In this document: positions 50,199-61,835 of the stretch, piece by piece
How the letters are laid out: every line of letters begins with the position of its first letter
Numbering within the stretch: position 1 is the stretch's first letter
DNA from: Stromatinia cepivora
Lineage: Eukaryota > Ascomycota > Leotiomycetes > Helotiales > Sclerotiniaceae
Assembly (NCBI GenBank): GCA_014898415.1
Contig: RCTD01000020.1
Location: 1-64,000, forward strand
DNA length: 64,000 nt
Direction: 5' to 3'
Translations under genes and position numbers: made by a program
Notes under the pieces: generated by a model
The model's input: the letters and a program-made list of their open reading frames with translations, nothing else
What the model was told of the DNA's origin: nothing
The model's database searches: none

Positions 50199-50545
50199 TA
50201 TTAAAACAATTATATATAGGGAAATGAAGTTTATTAATAAATATATAGAACTCTTTATTAATACATTTTGATTTACTTAAAGAGCTAGAATCTATAAAAA
50301 GTAAAGATCTATATAATAATGTATGCCAAGATATTAGTGCGAGTATTAATGCTTATATGATCCTTACCATCCTTACCATCCCTACCATCCTTACCATCCT
50401 TACCATCCTTACCATCCTTACCATCCTTACCATCCTTACCATCCTTACCATCCTTACCATCCTTACCATCCTTACCATCCTTACCATCCTTACCATCCTT
50501 ACCATCCTTACCATCCTTACCATACACGTGATTCATATTCCGATA
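50199..50545 (-). repeat. 5' LTR of Copia-II (347 bp)
   Basis: Matches 32,615-32,916 on both sides of the minisatellite. The 45-bp length difference equals five 9-bp units. Holds CACGTG at 50,525-50,530. Confidence 0.85.
50367..50519. repeat. 9-bp minisatellite inside the Copia-II LTR, 17 units
   Basis: Seventeen units of CCATCCTTA with one variant (CCATCCCTA, unit 2). The array in the other LTR has 12 units. Confidence 0.95.
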
Positions 50546-50550
50546 ATAAT

Positions 50551-50890
50551 TAATATATTAATTAATAACGAAATAATATTTGAATTAATATTAAAATTGA
50601 TAAGAAATATTTTATTATAATTTCAAAAAAATAATGATTTTATAAAAGGCAAAGAGTATCTGAAGTATTAATATAGTTTAATTGAAGATATTACATTTTG
50701 GAAAATCGATATCAATAGTTTGCTTATTTATAATAAATATGTTTTTATATTGTTAAATAAAGTTATAAAGGTCGAAATCTTGAAGATCTATTATAATAAT
50801 TTTATAAAAGGTTATTAAAATATTAAAAAAACCTAGGAAATCCTGAAAAACAAATATTTTTGGTTTAGTATAATAAAAAATATAAAAAGG
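50551..50890 (+). pseudogene. Gypsy-beta integrase N-terminal region
   Basis: Continues Gypsy-beta pol after the Copia-II insertion: WKIDINSLLIYNKYVFI followed by VEILKIYYNNFIKGY, the degraded H2C2 region of the integrase. Cut by the pogo-like element at 50,891. Confidence 0.65.
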
Positions 50891-51782
50891 TAACGTGGTT
50901 TATCACCGGGTCGCCAATATTACCGGGTCGCCACTTTTTATATTATTCAACCACCTCAATTTCAATATATGATATTTCAACAAATTATTATAGAAATATT
51001 ATTAAAAGAAATCTGAATTATTTTAATTATTAAAGTTATTTGTAAATCTAAAATTCTATCAATTATTAAAGCTGCAAAAATCTATATAATGTCTTGATTT
51101 ACATTATGTGACGCACAAGAGCCGTAGTAGAGCTGAATAAACAGGGTCAATTATGTTCTTTAGAATCTACAATTGAAGAATTATAGTTCGTAAGGAGCGA
51201 CTAGATATATATATACAAATATTCATTTGTGGGTTGTAGAGTTGTGTGTAAGCGTTATTAGGGTTACTATTTTACTATACTAAATTGTATGATTTGTAAT
51301 ATATATATACAGATGATCAGTTTATAAATTGATATAGGAGATAAAAGGTATTATGTAGTTAGCCTCCTATAGTTCACGATTCGTGATACTACCCCCCCCT
51401 TTGGAAAAACTCGCCTTCGAACGTTTCACTCCTTTATTCTATTGTTATTTCATTGGAAACCAGATTTTGTGAAGGTTCATGAGCTTTAAATCAATTAAAT
51501 TGGTCATTTTGGTTGATTTGGTCAATTTACTGGAAATTGACCAAATTGACCAAATTAATCGACCAAATTGACCAAAATAACGAATGAATTGACCAAATCG
51601 ATCAAATCGTTCATCAATTGGTTAAATTAATATTGATTCGTATTCTCCTTGATTTGGGGAACCTTTAAAAGGAAAAAGTTTCAATAGAAAAGGGAAGGAG
51701 ATTGAATTATAATATAATGATGATGGGTGATTAATATGGTTAATTCCGAAATCGATCAAGTTAATCGACCAAATTGACTAAA

Positions 51783-52361
51783 TTAACCAAATTGAACGAA
51801 ATCGATAGGGGTGACGTTATATTTCGTTCTTATCATATTCAAGCTTCCTTTTGTATGATTTTTGAAATGATCATAGGCATGAGTTTTTGAAATATATTGC
51901 CTTCGTATTGTCTTGGTAGTGGCAGCTTGTCTGTTGTATAGAGCTCGGACTATATACTTAAAAATCGGAAGTGGATACAATAAACCGGGGATACGATTGT
52001 GTGGAACGGAATTACATTTGCAGGTATGACAATTGTGTATATATTTGGCTACAGTATCATACATTCTAGACCAATAGTATTGTTGAGATAATAAGAGGTA
52101 GGTTTTGCTTGTATCAGAATAAACAATGAAAACAGAATTATAGGTTTCATGAATCAGATAAATTCGAAGGTTGTCGATGTCAGGCACCACCAAATGGTTA
52201 TTGTAGAGTAAGAGGTCATTTTGGAGTGATATATGTTTGTAACTTTGAGTAACTTGTATTCTGAATGTTAATAAACTATCTGTAGTTTTATTTGCTTCGA
52301 TGATATAGTTAATTAGATCGAATCGAGAAGCGATTTTATTCAAATCGATGCTAGTAATCAC
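51783..52361 (-). pseudogene. Gypsy-alpha copy 2 truncated integrase, in-frame across deletion
   Basis: 192-codon open frame. The first part (IASRFDLINYIIEANKTTDS... to CHTCKCNSVPHNRIPGLLYPLP) is the integrase zinc-binding region. It then passes directly to a segment that in copy 1 lies 1.3 kb further on (about 10,610-10,780), so the catalytic core and the chromodomain are absent. The reading frame stays open over the junction near 51,960. No integrase catalytic residues remain. Confidence 0.8.
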
Positions 52362-53012
52362 TGTTTCGTCTGGATGGTACTTTTGTAAGGCTTTTCTTAT
52401 GATTTCGGTATCAATTTGGTTGTCTTTAATAAGCTATTAAAGGCGATTCTTTTTTTTGATATAATTCTAGAAATTCAATTCGTTGATCCGATAGATTAAA
52501 GTATCAGTAAAAAGATTATCTTTTCTAAAGCAATATATAATAATAAAATTATAATCAATTAGAATTTTTGCCCAACGAACTTATCGGGTATTGAGAGTTT
52601 TAATAATCATGAAATATTCGAGGACCTTATAATCAGTATAAATCTTAATTTTATATAGTGAACCGGCGAATTCCGTTCTCCAATGATTGAGAGATCGAAT
52701 GATTAATAGCATTTCCTTGTTATGAACTTTGTAGTTCAGTTCAGCGGCAACTATAGTTTTGGAGAAATAAGCTATAGGAAACCAATCTTCACTATGCTAT
52801 TATGATAACATATTAACAATTATCCTATCGGATACATCTGTTTCGAGTATATAGGGGAATCGGTGATTATAGTATTGTAAGAATAGAACAGAGATAAGCT
52901 TTTTTTTCAAGATATTGAATATATTTTGGTATACTTTGTCGAATACGAATTTAATGTTTGTTTTAGTAAGTTCGTTAAGAGGTTTTGCTATTATACTATA
53001 GTCCTTAATAAA

Positions 53013-53741
53013 TCATCGATAAAAATTGCAAAAATCAAGGAATGATTGAATCCCTTTTACTATTATCAGAAAGGTCCAATTCTCAATTACTTCAATCTTT
53101 TTAGGGTTCATTTCTATTCCTTTAATAGAGATGATAAAGTCCAAGTATTTGATATATATAACATTGAATTCGCATTTCTTGAGATCCGCTTGTAGGTTAG
53201 TGGCTTCTAATCGTTCGAGAATTAGTTTAATATGAATTTGATATTCTTCTTTGTTTTTGGAATATATTAGAATATCATCGAGGTATATTGTATAAAAGAT
53301 ATTTAGATAATCGAATAGAATATCATTTATATAATACTGATAGATTACAGGATTATTTATTAATCCGAATAATACGACCTTATATTTGTATAATCCATAT
53401 CGGATTCGGAAAGTAATATATTCTTTTGAAATAGGATCCATTTTTATATAATAGAAAACTTGACGAATATCGAGTTTGGTAAAGACCTCAATATCAGAAA
53501 GCCAAGAAAGCGTTTTATCGATCAAAGGAAGGAGATATCGATCTTTATATATCAAAGAATTCAATAATCTGAAATCTATACAGAATCTCAAACTACTATT
53601 GGGTTTCTTGATGAATAAAACGAATACAGTATAAGAGATTTGATTGAATTCAATGAAACCTTTGTTAAAATTATTTATAATATATTCTTTGATGATTTCC
53701 AATTGTTCTAAGGATATCTTATAAAGTGAACTATAATGCAA
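53013..53741 (-). pseudogene. Gypsy-alpha copy 2 reverse transcriptase, long open frame
   Basis: 242-codon open RT frame, the best preserved pol segment in the window. Contains SSLRFCIDFRLLNSLIYKDRY, TKLDIRQVFYYI, FGLINNPVIYQYYIND and the intact active site YLDDILIYSKNKEEY, ending at FLDFCNFYR. RNase H follows at about 52,990-52,440 with stops. Upstream pol and gag at 53,760-56,500 are interrupted, so the element cannot encode a whole polyprotein. Confidence 0.85.
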
Positions 53742-54974
53742 AATTTATTCTCCTTTGCCTTTCAATATGATTTTATAATCATAAGATTGATTAGAAGGCA
53801 AGATATTTGATTCATATTTAGAAAAAACTCGATGATATTATTAATATTTAAATAATATTTCAGATTCTGAATTAATTTCGGTTAATACTTGATCGAATTT
53901 CTTTCGAACTTTTGTATTCTTGAATTCGATTAGGGCAATCAATATTCTCTTTTCCGTATATCGTTCGTTCTATTAGAAGTCTATTACATCATCGAATTCT
54001 TTTAGAGTAATAGTAAAGAGTTCAGTTTGTTTATCTCTCATATATTTTAATTGGAATTTATCAGATTTGAATATATATAGATCGAGGACTTCGGGCGATA
54101 TACAGGAGAGGCATTCGTAGATCTGCAATAATGGTATAATTGATTGGGAAAGAGATAGATTGAATTTGAAAGGAATCGGGATTTCTTCTTTTTCAATAAA
54201 AATCTGTATTATATTTATACTTAAAGGTTCTTATTATATATCATCAATTATAATTGATTTATTCAATTGTAAATCTTTTTGATTCTAATATTCTTCGAAT
54301 TGATTATTTCGTTGATCAATATTTTGTTAGATTAATTGATCAATCTTCTATTTACAAAAGGATAATTGAATAATAAGAAGATTATTTGAATAGAAGATAA
54401 TATAGAGTTTCTTTTTAGACTATTCAAGATATCTATTGAAGTAATCGAACTTCGCTCGAATCTTTGATAATCAAAGTTTATTTAAAATAACATTATAATT
54501 CCTTAATTCAGTAATAAAGAAAGGGACAAAAGATTGTTTATAATTATCGACCATTAAATTAAGGAATATGAAATAGATAATGGTATAGCTTTGTATATTA
54601 TTATACTCTTTAATTTCAATTGAAGCTTCAAATAACATAATTTTTGGTTTAAATATAAGAAATAAACAAGTAAAGAATATAGTATTAATAAAAGCGAATC
54701 CATTTGCTTTAGAGTCAATAAGTATTCTTGATTGATAAGTGTAATCATTTTTCGAAAGATTGTAGGGGAGGATAAGTGTTTTTTTCTTTTATAAGTTTAA
54801 TTAGATCAAGAAATCTTATATCCTATATAGTGTTTAAAATGGAGATAGAGTTTAAACATTTGGTTTTAAACGTTTTTCTTTTTCTAAATAAGTATTCTAT
54901 ATAATTTCAATTATAACTTTTGGGCTAAAATCTTTTTCGGTATTCCGATATTCCTTAAATTCTTTTGTTTCTTC

Positions 54975-56497
54975 TTATACTATCTCGATCTTATTAAGAT
55001 TATCGATATAAAGCATTGATATATATATTACTTCAAAAAAGAGAAAGGGTAATAAGTATTTGAAGTTCGAATAATTATTGAATACAACAGGGCCGGTATA
55101 TCCAGAAGGGATATTCCGAAATGGAAATAATTTCAAGAATATAAAGGTTCCAAAATTGGAGTTGTTAGAGCTCCGAAAGAATTGTAAGGGGTTTATAATA
55201 ACCATTAATTTGCAAATAACTACAAAAGCTTTTCGATTAATATAATATTGATTTCATTTTTGTAATGAAATTTCGTTTTGATTTACTTTAATGAATATAT
55301 TCGCAAATTTTTTTATAATCTTATAATCCTTAATAAATATTATTATTACTTGCAAAAGAAAATCGGAAATCTTTTATTCAAAATCCCTAAATAGAATCTT
55401 ATCATCGATAATTTTTGTTTGAATAATAAATAATCTGAACTTTCTATATTATTCTAAAAAGTTATTATATCGAATCATATTAAATATGATCTATATCTTG
55501 TATTGAAAGCAAACATCATCGATTTCAACTAGGTTTCAATAGATCACTACAAATTGTTCGATCAATTCGAGTACTATGAATCAGGGCATTCGTATATAAA
55601 GAACATAACAATATACTTGTACTTCCAATTCGATTTGATCGATTACATATATATAACATTATATTTCACTTTTAAATAATGTAGTATATAGTTCGAATCG
55701 TTCTATAACCAATAATTACTACAAACTAATTTTAGATTCAATACCATCGCTAAATTTAGTAATAAAATTTGTAGGTTTTGATATATATATATCTTACTGC
55801 GAATTGTGATTAACACAGGAATACAATCTTAACTGATTAAATCGATTTCTTGAATAAAGGAACCCCTGATTATTAAATAGATTATCACTTCCTGAAAGGG
55901 AAAAAGAATCCTTGGAGAACTCCGGATGATTAAATTATTTGATTAAAGTTTTCTTTTTTTGATTTCGGGATCTTCGGATTTGCTTAGATAAAGGTCCTTG
56001 AATTTCGATTAAAGAAATAAGGGGAATCCCAAATACTATTGTTAACCTGGATACCTATATAAGTATTATTTGGGATTCAGAAGGAGATTGTATTGTTGCA
56101 AAACTTATCATCATTATAGCTTTCAATTATCGATTTTCCTCCTTCAAATTTATAACCATTATATAAAGATCTTATAATTGTAATAGTGATTTGGAAAAAG
56201 CAATTAAATTATTAGAAGTATTGATTTTATATATTGGAATCTTTTCTTTATTAATCTTCTTTTTTTCAATAATAATGTTATCCAATTTTGTATTTATATT
56301 TTCTTCGAAGAGTTGTTGAAATAATTGAAGAGAAGGAGAGGGTTCTTTAGAATATGCTTTCGAAGGTTCGGAGTGTACAGGAAGAGGAGTTCGTTGTATT
56401 GTGAAAGTGATGGTATACTTCTAAAAGTGTTTATATCTTCATCGATTAAATCAAAATAGATCTTTTTCCTTTGGATATAATGTTTGTAAAAGTTCAC
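54975..56497 (-). pseudogene. Gypsy-alpha copy 2 gag region
   Basis: Two open pieces, 56,497-56,294 (YIQRKKIYFDLIDEDINTF) and 55,205-54,975 (NPLQFFRSSNNSNFGTFIFL), repeat segments of copy 1 in the same order. By position this is gag, but no capsid or knuckle motif is clear. Confidence 0.5.
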
Positions 56498-58502
56498 CTA
56501 AGAAGGTATTATTAAAATGAGATATTATTTAAAAGATTACCAAATAGCTAAATGCTTATAAATGAATTGTAGATAATATAATGTACAAAAACTATAATAG
56601 AATTGAATAAACAGGGTTAATTATATTCTTTAAAATCTATAATTGAAAAATTATGGTTTGTAAGGAGCAATTAAATATATATATATAAATATCTATTTGT
56701 AGGTTGTAGAGTTATATATAAGCATTATTAGGGTTACTATTTTACTATATTAAATCATATGATTCGTAACGCATATATACAGATGATCAGCTCATAAATT
56801 GATATGGGAGATAAGAGGTATCACGTGGTTAGCCTCCTGTGGTTCACGATTCGTGACACATTACACGATAAAATCAACAATCGAAGTAATCAAATAAAGA
56901 TTCGAATGAATAATTATAAGATTATAGAATTAGAAGAAAAGGTAATTGTTTAATATATATTTGATATAGATTTAAAAGGATTTTTATTTAAATTGAAGAA
57001 TATGGAAGATATAATGAATTGTATTTTTGAATTGAGGGGTACAAAACGTATTGGGAAGTTCTAGGTATATCGATTCGTAAAACGTCGAATCGAATTAAAG
57101 ATGTGTTTTAATTGTGTTTATGATTTTCAAAGAGTTTTCTATGAAGATTTTAAGCTTATTGAAGAGTAGTTTCAATTGGTTGTGAATATGTAAGCGAAAT
57201 ATGGTATTTTGGACAACGATTTCTATAATTTCGATGAAATAGGCTTTATGATAGGGATTATATATGCAGTAATGGTTATTATTAATATTGAGAAATGTAA
57301 TAGAAGTAAATCAGTACAGTTAAGTAATCAAGAATGGACTATAGTAATAATATATGGAAATAGGGAGGGTAAAATTATTCTCTTATTTTTAGTAGTTCAA
57401 AAATAGATTCATTTTTTCAATTGATATATTGAAACAAATCTTCCTATAGAATGGATTATTAAATCTATATTTAATAAATGGATAAATAATGAAATGGGTT
57501 TAGAATAATTGAAATATTTTGATAAGTATATTACAAATCGAAGAAAGAGTAAATATCGAATATTGATACTAGATGGGTAAAAAAGTTATGAATCAATAGC
57601 TTTTCAAATATATTGTAAAGAAAACGATATTATATATTTATGTTTACTATTATATTCAAATCATTTAACTCAGCTACTTGATATTGGTTATTTTGATAAT
57701 CTGAAACGTTTATATGGTAATCAAATTAATAGATTTATCAAAATATATATCAAGTATATTTCAAAGATTGAATTCTTTATAGTTTTTAAAATTATATACA
57801 AAAAATCAATCACCTTTCAGAATATGAAATCAAGGTTTCGGAGAACAGGTTTAATCCTATTTAATCCTGAAACTGTACTTTCGAAATTAGATATTCGAAT
57901 TCGTATATTTATTCTTCCCTTTTTCGATCTAAATCAATGGATCTTTCAAACCCTTTGCAACCCAATTGAAGTTCTTTCTCAATCAACTTTAATGAAATCT
58001 CGAATAACTTGTCATCAATTAAACTCCCTTATATCTATATTCGAAACTATATTAATTCTAATTAAAGATATAAAGAGATTAGTTTATGAAAATATACTTT
58101 TGATTATAAAGATTTATATACTTCGGAAAACAAATAAAGCATTAAACAAGTATCGATACATAAAAAAAACCCAATTACATCAAAAAGGAATGCTCACTAG
58201 ACAAGAAACTCTTGATATATTATCTCAGCAAGAAATTGATATTCAGATTCAATACAACGAATATCAAAAAAGAGGAAATTCTAATAAAGAAGCATCTTCT
58301 AATCGATACTATAATAAATACAGAAAAACAGAATATAATGCAAGAACTTATCAAAACAATATAATAGATCCTAAATTATTAGATTCTTAATAATTTTAAT
58401 CAATTGATTCAATTATTGTTGAATAATATAGATTTAAAGTGGTTGAATAGTATAAAAAGTGGCGACCCGGTGATATTAGCGATCCGGTGATAAACCACGT
58501 TA

Positions 58503-59720
58503 TATATAAATATATATTATTTACTAATAAATAATTATAAAATATTATCAATTTTATAATGAATTATAAATCCTATTATTCTTTTTTAATCTTTGAAAAG
58601 AAATAACAATGGATTTTATTACAAATCTATCTCCTTTAAAAATAAATAAATATATAAAATTTATTTAATATTTTTTAATCATTAAAACAATAATTTTATC
58701 CAAACTAATAGAAATTCTGTTTCGATACATTTTTAAGGATTTTAATATATTAAAAAGAATAATTTCAAATCAAAGATTACAATTCGCAAATAAATTTTAA
58801 AGGAACTCGTTTTTCTATTTAAGAATATATTACAAATTATTGATAATATTTTATTTACAAATTAATAATCAAACAAAACAACAAAACCAAAATTTAATTC
58901 ATTATATTATTTATTATATCAATTAAAAACAAAACGATTAGATATCGTTATTATTTTTAACAGAATTTATCTACAATATAATATAGTAAAATATAATTAA
59001 TAAAGCATTTTTTAAAACAATATATAAATATTTATCTATATTTAATTATATCAATAAGGATATCAATACTAAAAAGAGAATATCTATTATACAAAAATAT
59101 ATCGAATCGTTAAATTAGAAAAGAGCAAAACTAATAAAAATTTGGAATAATTCAATAAAGAAAAGATCGAAGAATAATAAAAAAGATTCATTTCAATGAT
59201 TCTATATCGATAATAAAGTTATATTCAACATTAAAAATATCAAACAATTATAATCCAAAAAGAAATTTTCCGATTGTTTTATAAGCCTTTTTATCATCAT
59301 CAATATTATAAATAATAAACAAGCATACAAACTAATATTTCCATTATTATATAAAATATATAATATTTTTTATATCTCGTTATTCGAATTATAATTTAAA
59401 TACAAAAGTATCATTGATCCCTTATCTCCTAAAGAAATCAAAGGATATATAGAATATAAAGTCGAAAAAATACTAATTTATAAGAAAAGAGAATAAAGAA
59501 AACAATATCTAATACAATAAAAAAAAATTATCAGTTAGTAAAAGATATCTAGGAAGCTTTACAAAACTTAATATATATCAAAAAACATTTAAAGAATTAC
59601 AAAAAAGAAAACATATCATTATTACAATAATAACAAAAAATAAAAAAATAATATTATTAAAGTATATTACAAAAACAAAAAAGAATTATATTTGTATTAG
59701 AAAATTAAAATACTTATATT
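58503..59720 (+). pseudogene. Gypsy-beta integrase core and chromodomain-like tail
   Basis: Continues Gypsy-beta pol after the pogo-like insertion. NQTKQQNQNLIHYIIYYIN at about 58,870 corresponds to the DGQTERxNQxLExYLR motif. KNIKQL is at about 59,240, and KQAYKLIFPLLYKIYNIFYISLFEL at about 59,310-59,390 matches the QAYKLELPxxxxIHNVFHVSLLEP segment before the chromodomain. YKVEKILIYKKRE near 59,460-59,490 fits the chromodomain start (EYEVEKIL). Many stops. Confidence 0.75.
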
Positions 59721-60022
59721 TAAAAACCTTTATATAATCTATTTATTCTAATATATTATTAAAAATATATTATCTTTTATTTCGTTATTAGATATTTATA
59801 TTTTCTTTATTTTTGTATCTTTTCTTTTAATAATCCATTTTTATTTATATTATCCAAATTCTTATCAATATCCGGTTTCATTGATTGATAAAATATTCAT
59901 CGAATATATTTTTCAGTAATAGAATCTTGATAGGAAATTTATAAAATCATTATAAAAGTAAATATAAAGAAAGATTTATTTATATTTTATAATCAAGATT
60001 CGAAAGATTCATTAATATCTAA

Positions 60023-61835
60023 TCATCGATCAATTAAATTCAATTCATTATATTTGTTATATTGATCCAAAAGTTCTTTCGCCAACTGATTATATTCATT
60101 TAAAATAATATTTATATTATTATCATTAAAATCCTTCAAAAAATCGAGATTCTCAATTTGAACTATTAATTTCTTTATTGTAAACATTATTGATTTTATT
60201 AAAACTATCAATACTCTTTGATAATTAATCGATAATATTATACTGGCCTTAGGAATTGGATTTAGTTTATCAAAACTTACCGGAAATAGGAATAATATAT
60301 TAATCATTAAGATTTTTTCTTTCTTAAATTTCTTAGAATTTGATAATTTAGTACTAGATTATTATAAATCCTTATTATTATTATCAAAGAGTTTAATCAA
60401 TTTCGATATTTTTCTTTTAATAGAAACTAATTTGATAGTTTTCTCGATAAATTTCGTTTTGATTATTCGAAGTATAATAATCTATGATTTCTTTATTATT
60501 ATTTTATTAATACTTTGAGTACTTTTAGTTTTATTTTTAATTGTTTTTCAATATACCGATTTCATTAATAAAGTATAAACGGATTTCGATGATTTAAATC
60601 GAATCAAGAATATTTCAAGGATTTCCTTTTTATCCTTTTCATTAATAATATCCTTTAGTTTATCTTTATTTATTGATTTATTTATCGATTATTGATATAA
60701 TTATACAATTATTAATAAGAAAAATATTAAATTATATCCAATATATTGATAAAGTATTATTACAAATCTATATATATCTTTATCAATTTTATCAATTTCT
60801 TTATCTGTATATTTAATATTAATATAATTTTCTTTATATTATAAAATAATTATATCAAACTATATTTCTTTTGTTTACAAAAAAAGATTTTTATTTTCTA
60901 TATGAATTTAATTTATCAATCCTTCAATTTCCTTAACAATATAACTTCTTTCAGCAAATCCATTTTGATTATCTATTATTCACAACGAAATTATAATAAA
61001 CGATTTATTATAGAATTAATATCTTCTAATAATATTATACAAGATTTCTTTTTTCGGATATATTCTATTATCACGGGATAGTATGATTACAGAGCACTTT
61101 CAGGGATCGGGGAATAGGTGGTACATATGATTAGTAGAGTAAAAGAATTGAATGACTTGCCCTTGATTATATGAATCAAGAACTATATATATAAAACAAA
61201 TGAGTGATTATTTAACCGATATATATCTTAATTAAACTAGATCTTTATTTATTAGTATATCAAAATCATTTTATCAATTAGTAGATTGATAAAGGCTAGA
61301 AGATCCTTCATTCCGATTGGAAAGTATACACTTTGATCCTTCGTAGGATACAGGGGATCACAGGGCTTTCCGTGACATCTATATATATTAGATCGAATCC
61401 TTTTAGAAAAGAATATTCTTTATTTATTATTTTTTCTTTAAACAAAGATTTTGTATTATTATAATGAACAATATATTTAATATAGTGAAGATATATAGAA
61501 TATATAAATTGTAAAGGTATACAAATCGAATATACTATTAATTCGAAAAAAGGCTGAAATATAATAAAAAGAATAACAAAAGTTTTAAAATATAATATTA
61601 TGATTATAATAAAGAAATATAAAGGTTTGAAGATAGGATTCCGAAAGGTTTATATAATTTTCAAAGAGTAAACTATATATGTTTTTATTATTATTATTAT
61701 TATTATTTATCTTTTTGTTTATTATACAAAAATTATTATATATTGCAATTGTCTTATTAATCGATAACTTCTTATAATTATAAATATACAGCAATTCATT
61801 AGCTTCTTAAAAACGAAACCCCGAAACGAAGACTT
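60023..61835 (-). pseudogene. Conserved antisense ORF in the Gypsy-beta 3' region
   Basis: Minus-strand coding relic between pol and the 3' LTR, opposite to gag-pol. The last 94 codons (60,307-60,023) are fully open in about 80% AT sequence and contain SFDKLNPIPKASIIL and DFLKDFNDNN, then NQLAKELLDQYNKYNEL (helical, coiled-coil-like). Upstream the frame extends to about 61,060 with isolated stops through Lys-rich parts (INKDKLKDIINEKDKKEIL, SSTKLSNSKKFKKEK). After the solo LTR, a further frame at about 61,380-61,660 is also conserved in copy 1 (NNTKSLFKEKIINKEY against NNMKSLFENKIINKEY). At least 340 residues. No family recognised; basic N-terminal part and helical C-terminus. Confidence 0.55.
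61069..61377. mobile_element. Solo LTR, 309 bp, of another LTR element
   Basis: Begins TATCACGGG (TGTCACGGG mutated), ends CCGTGACA, and is flanked by the perfect duplication TCTAT (61,064-61,068 and 61,378-61,382). Copy 1 of Gypsy-beta lacks it (empty site near 4040). Less AT-rich than its surroundings. No full element of this family is in the window. Orientation cannot be told. Confidence 0.88.

Larger units (their letters stand above)
32615..50545 (-). mobile_element. Copia-II, Ty1/Copia element split by Copia-I copies C and D
   Basis: The terminal repeats at 32,615-32,916 and 50,199-50,545 start TGTCGG (mutated TATTAA on the right) and end CCGATA (CCGACA expected). ATAAT flanks both outer ends (32,610-32,614 and 50,546-50,550). 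Subtracting copies C and D leaves 6,972 bp. Integrase precedes RT on the minus strand, the Copia order. Confidence 0.85.
51107..56858 (-). mobile_element. Gypsy-alpha copy 2, internally deleted, least decayed copy
   Basis: 5,752 bp with 282-bp LTRs (51,107-51,388 and 56,577-56,858) and a perfect CATTA duplication (51,102-51,106 and 56,859-56,863). It is 1.28 kb shorter than copy 1, because the integrase core and chromodomain region (copy 1 about 9,310-10,610) is missing. It lies in the HTH-coding part of the pogo-like transposase. Confidence 0.93.
51050..58390 (+). pseudogene. Pogo/Fot1-like transposase (DDE_1), interrupted
   Basis: The N-terminal helix-turn-helix (KAAKIYIMS, then FTLHDKI) is split by the Gypsy-alpha copy 2 insertion at 51,106/56,859. 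After it: GTKRIGKF*VYRFVKRR (CENP-B-type HTH), then DFYNFDEIGFMIG (first catalytic Asp, 57,209-57,260), ILILDG (second Asp, about 57,570), HLTQLLDIGYFDNLKRLYG (third Asp, about 57,665), and the intact 188-codon C-terminal frame 57,824-58,390 starting at FRRTGLILFNPETVLSKLD. Several stops in the middle (TAG/TAA where W or Q is expected). A degraded transposase of the pogo branch of Tc1/mariner. Confidence 0.88.
50893..58500 (+). mobile_element. Pogo/Fot1-like DNA transposon, split by Gypsy-alpha copy 2
   Basis: About 60-bp terminal inverted repeats (ACGTGGTTTATCACCGGGTC...) at 50,893-50,955 and 58,438-58,500, each with the inner motif ACCGGGTCGCCA present twice. The flanking duplication is TA (50,891-50,892 and 58,501-58,502). 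Removing Gypsy-alpha copy 2 leaves 1,851 bp, the size of Fot1-type elements. Confidence 0.92.
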
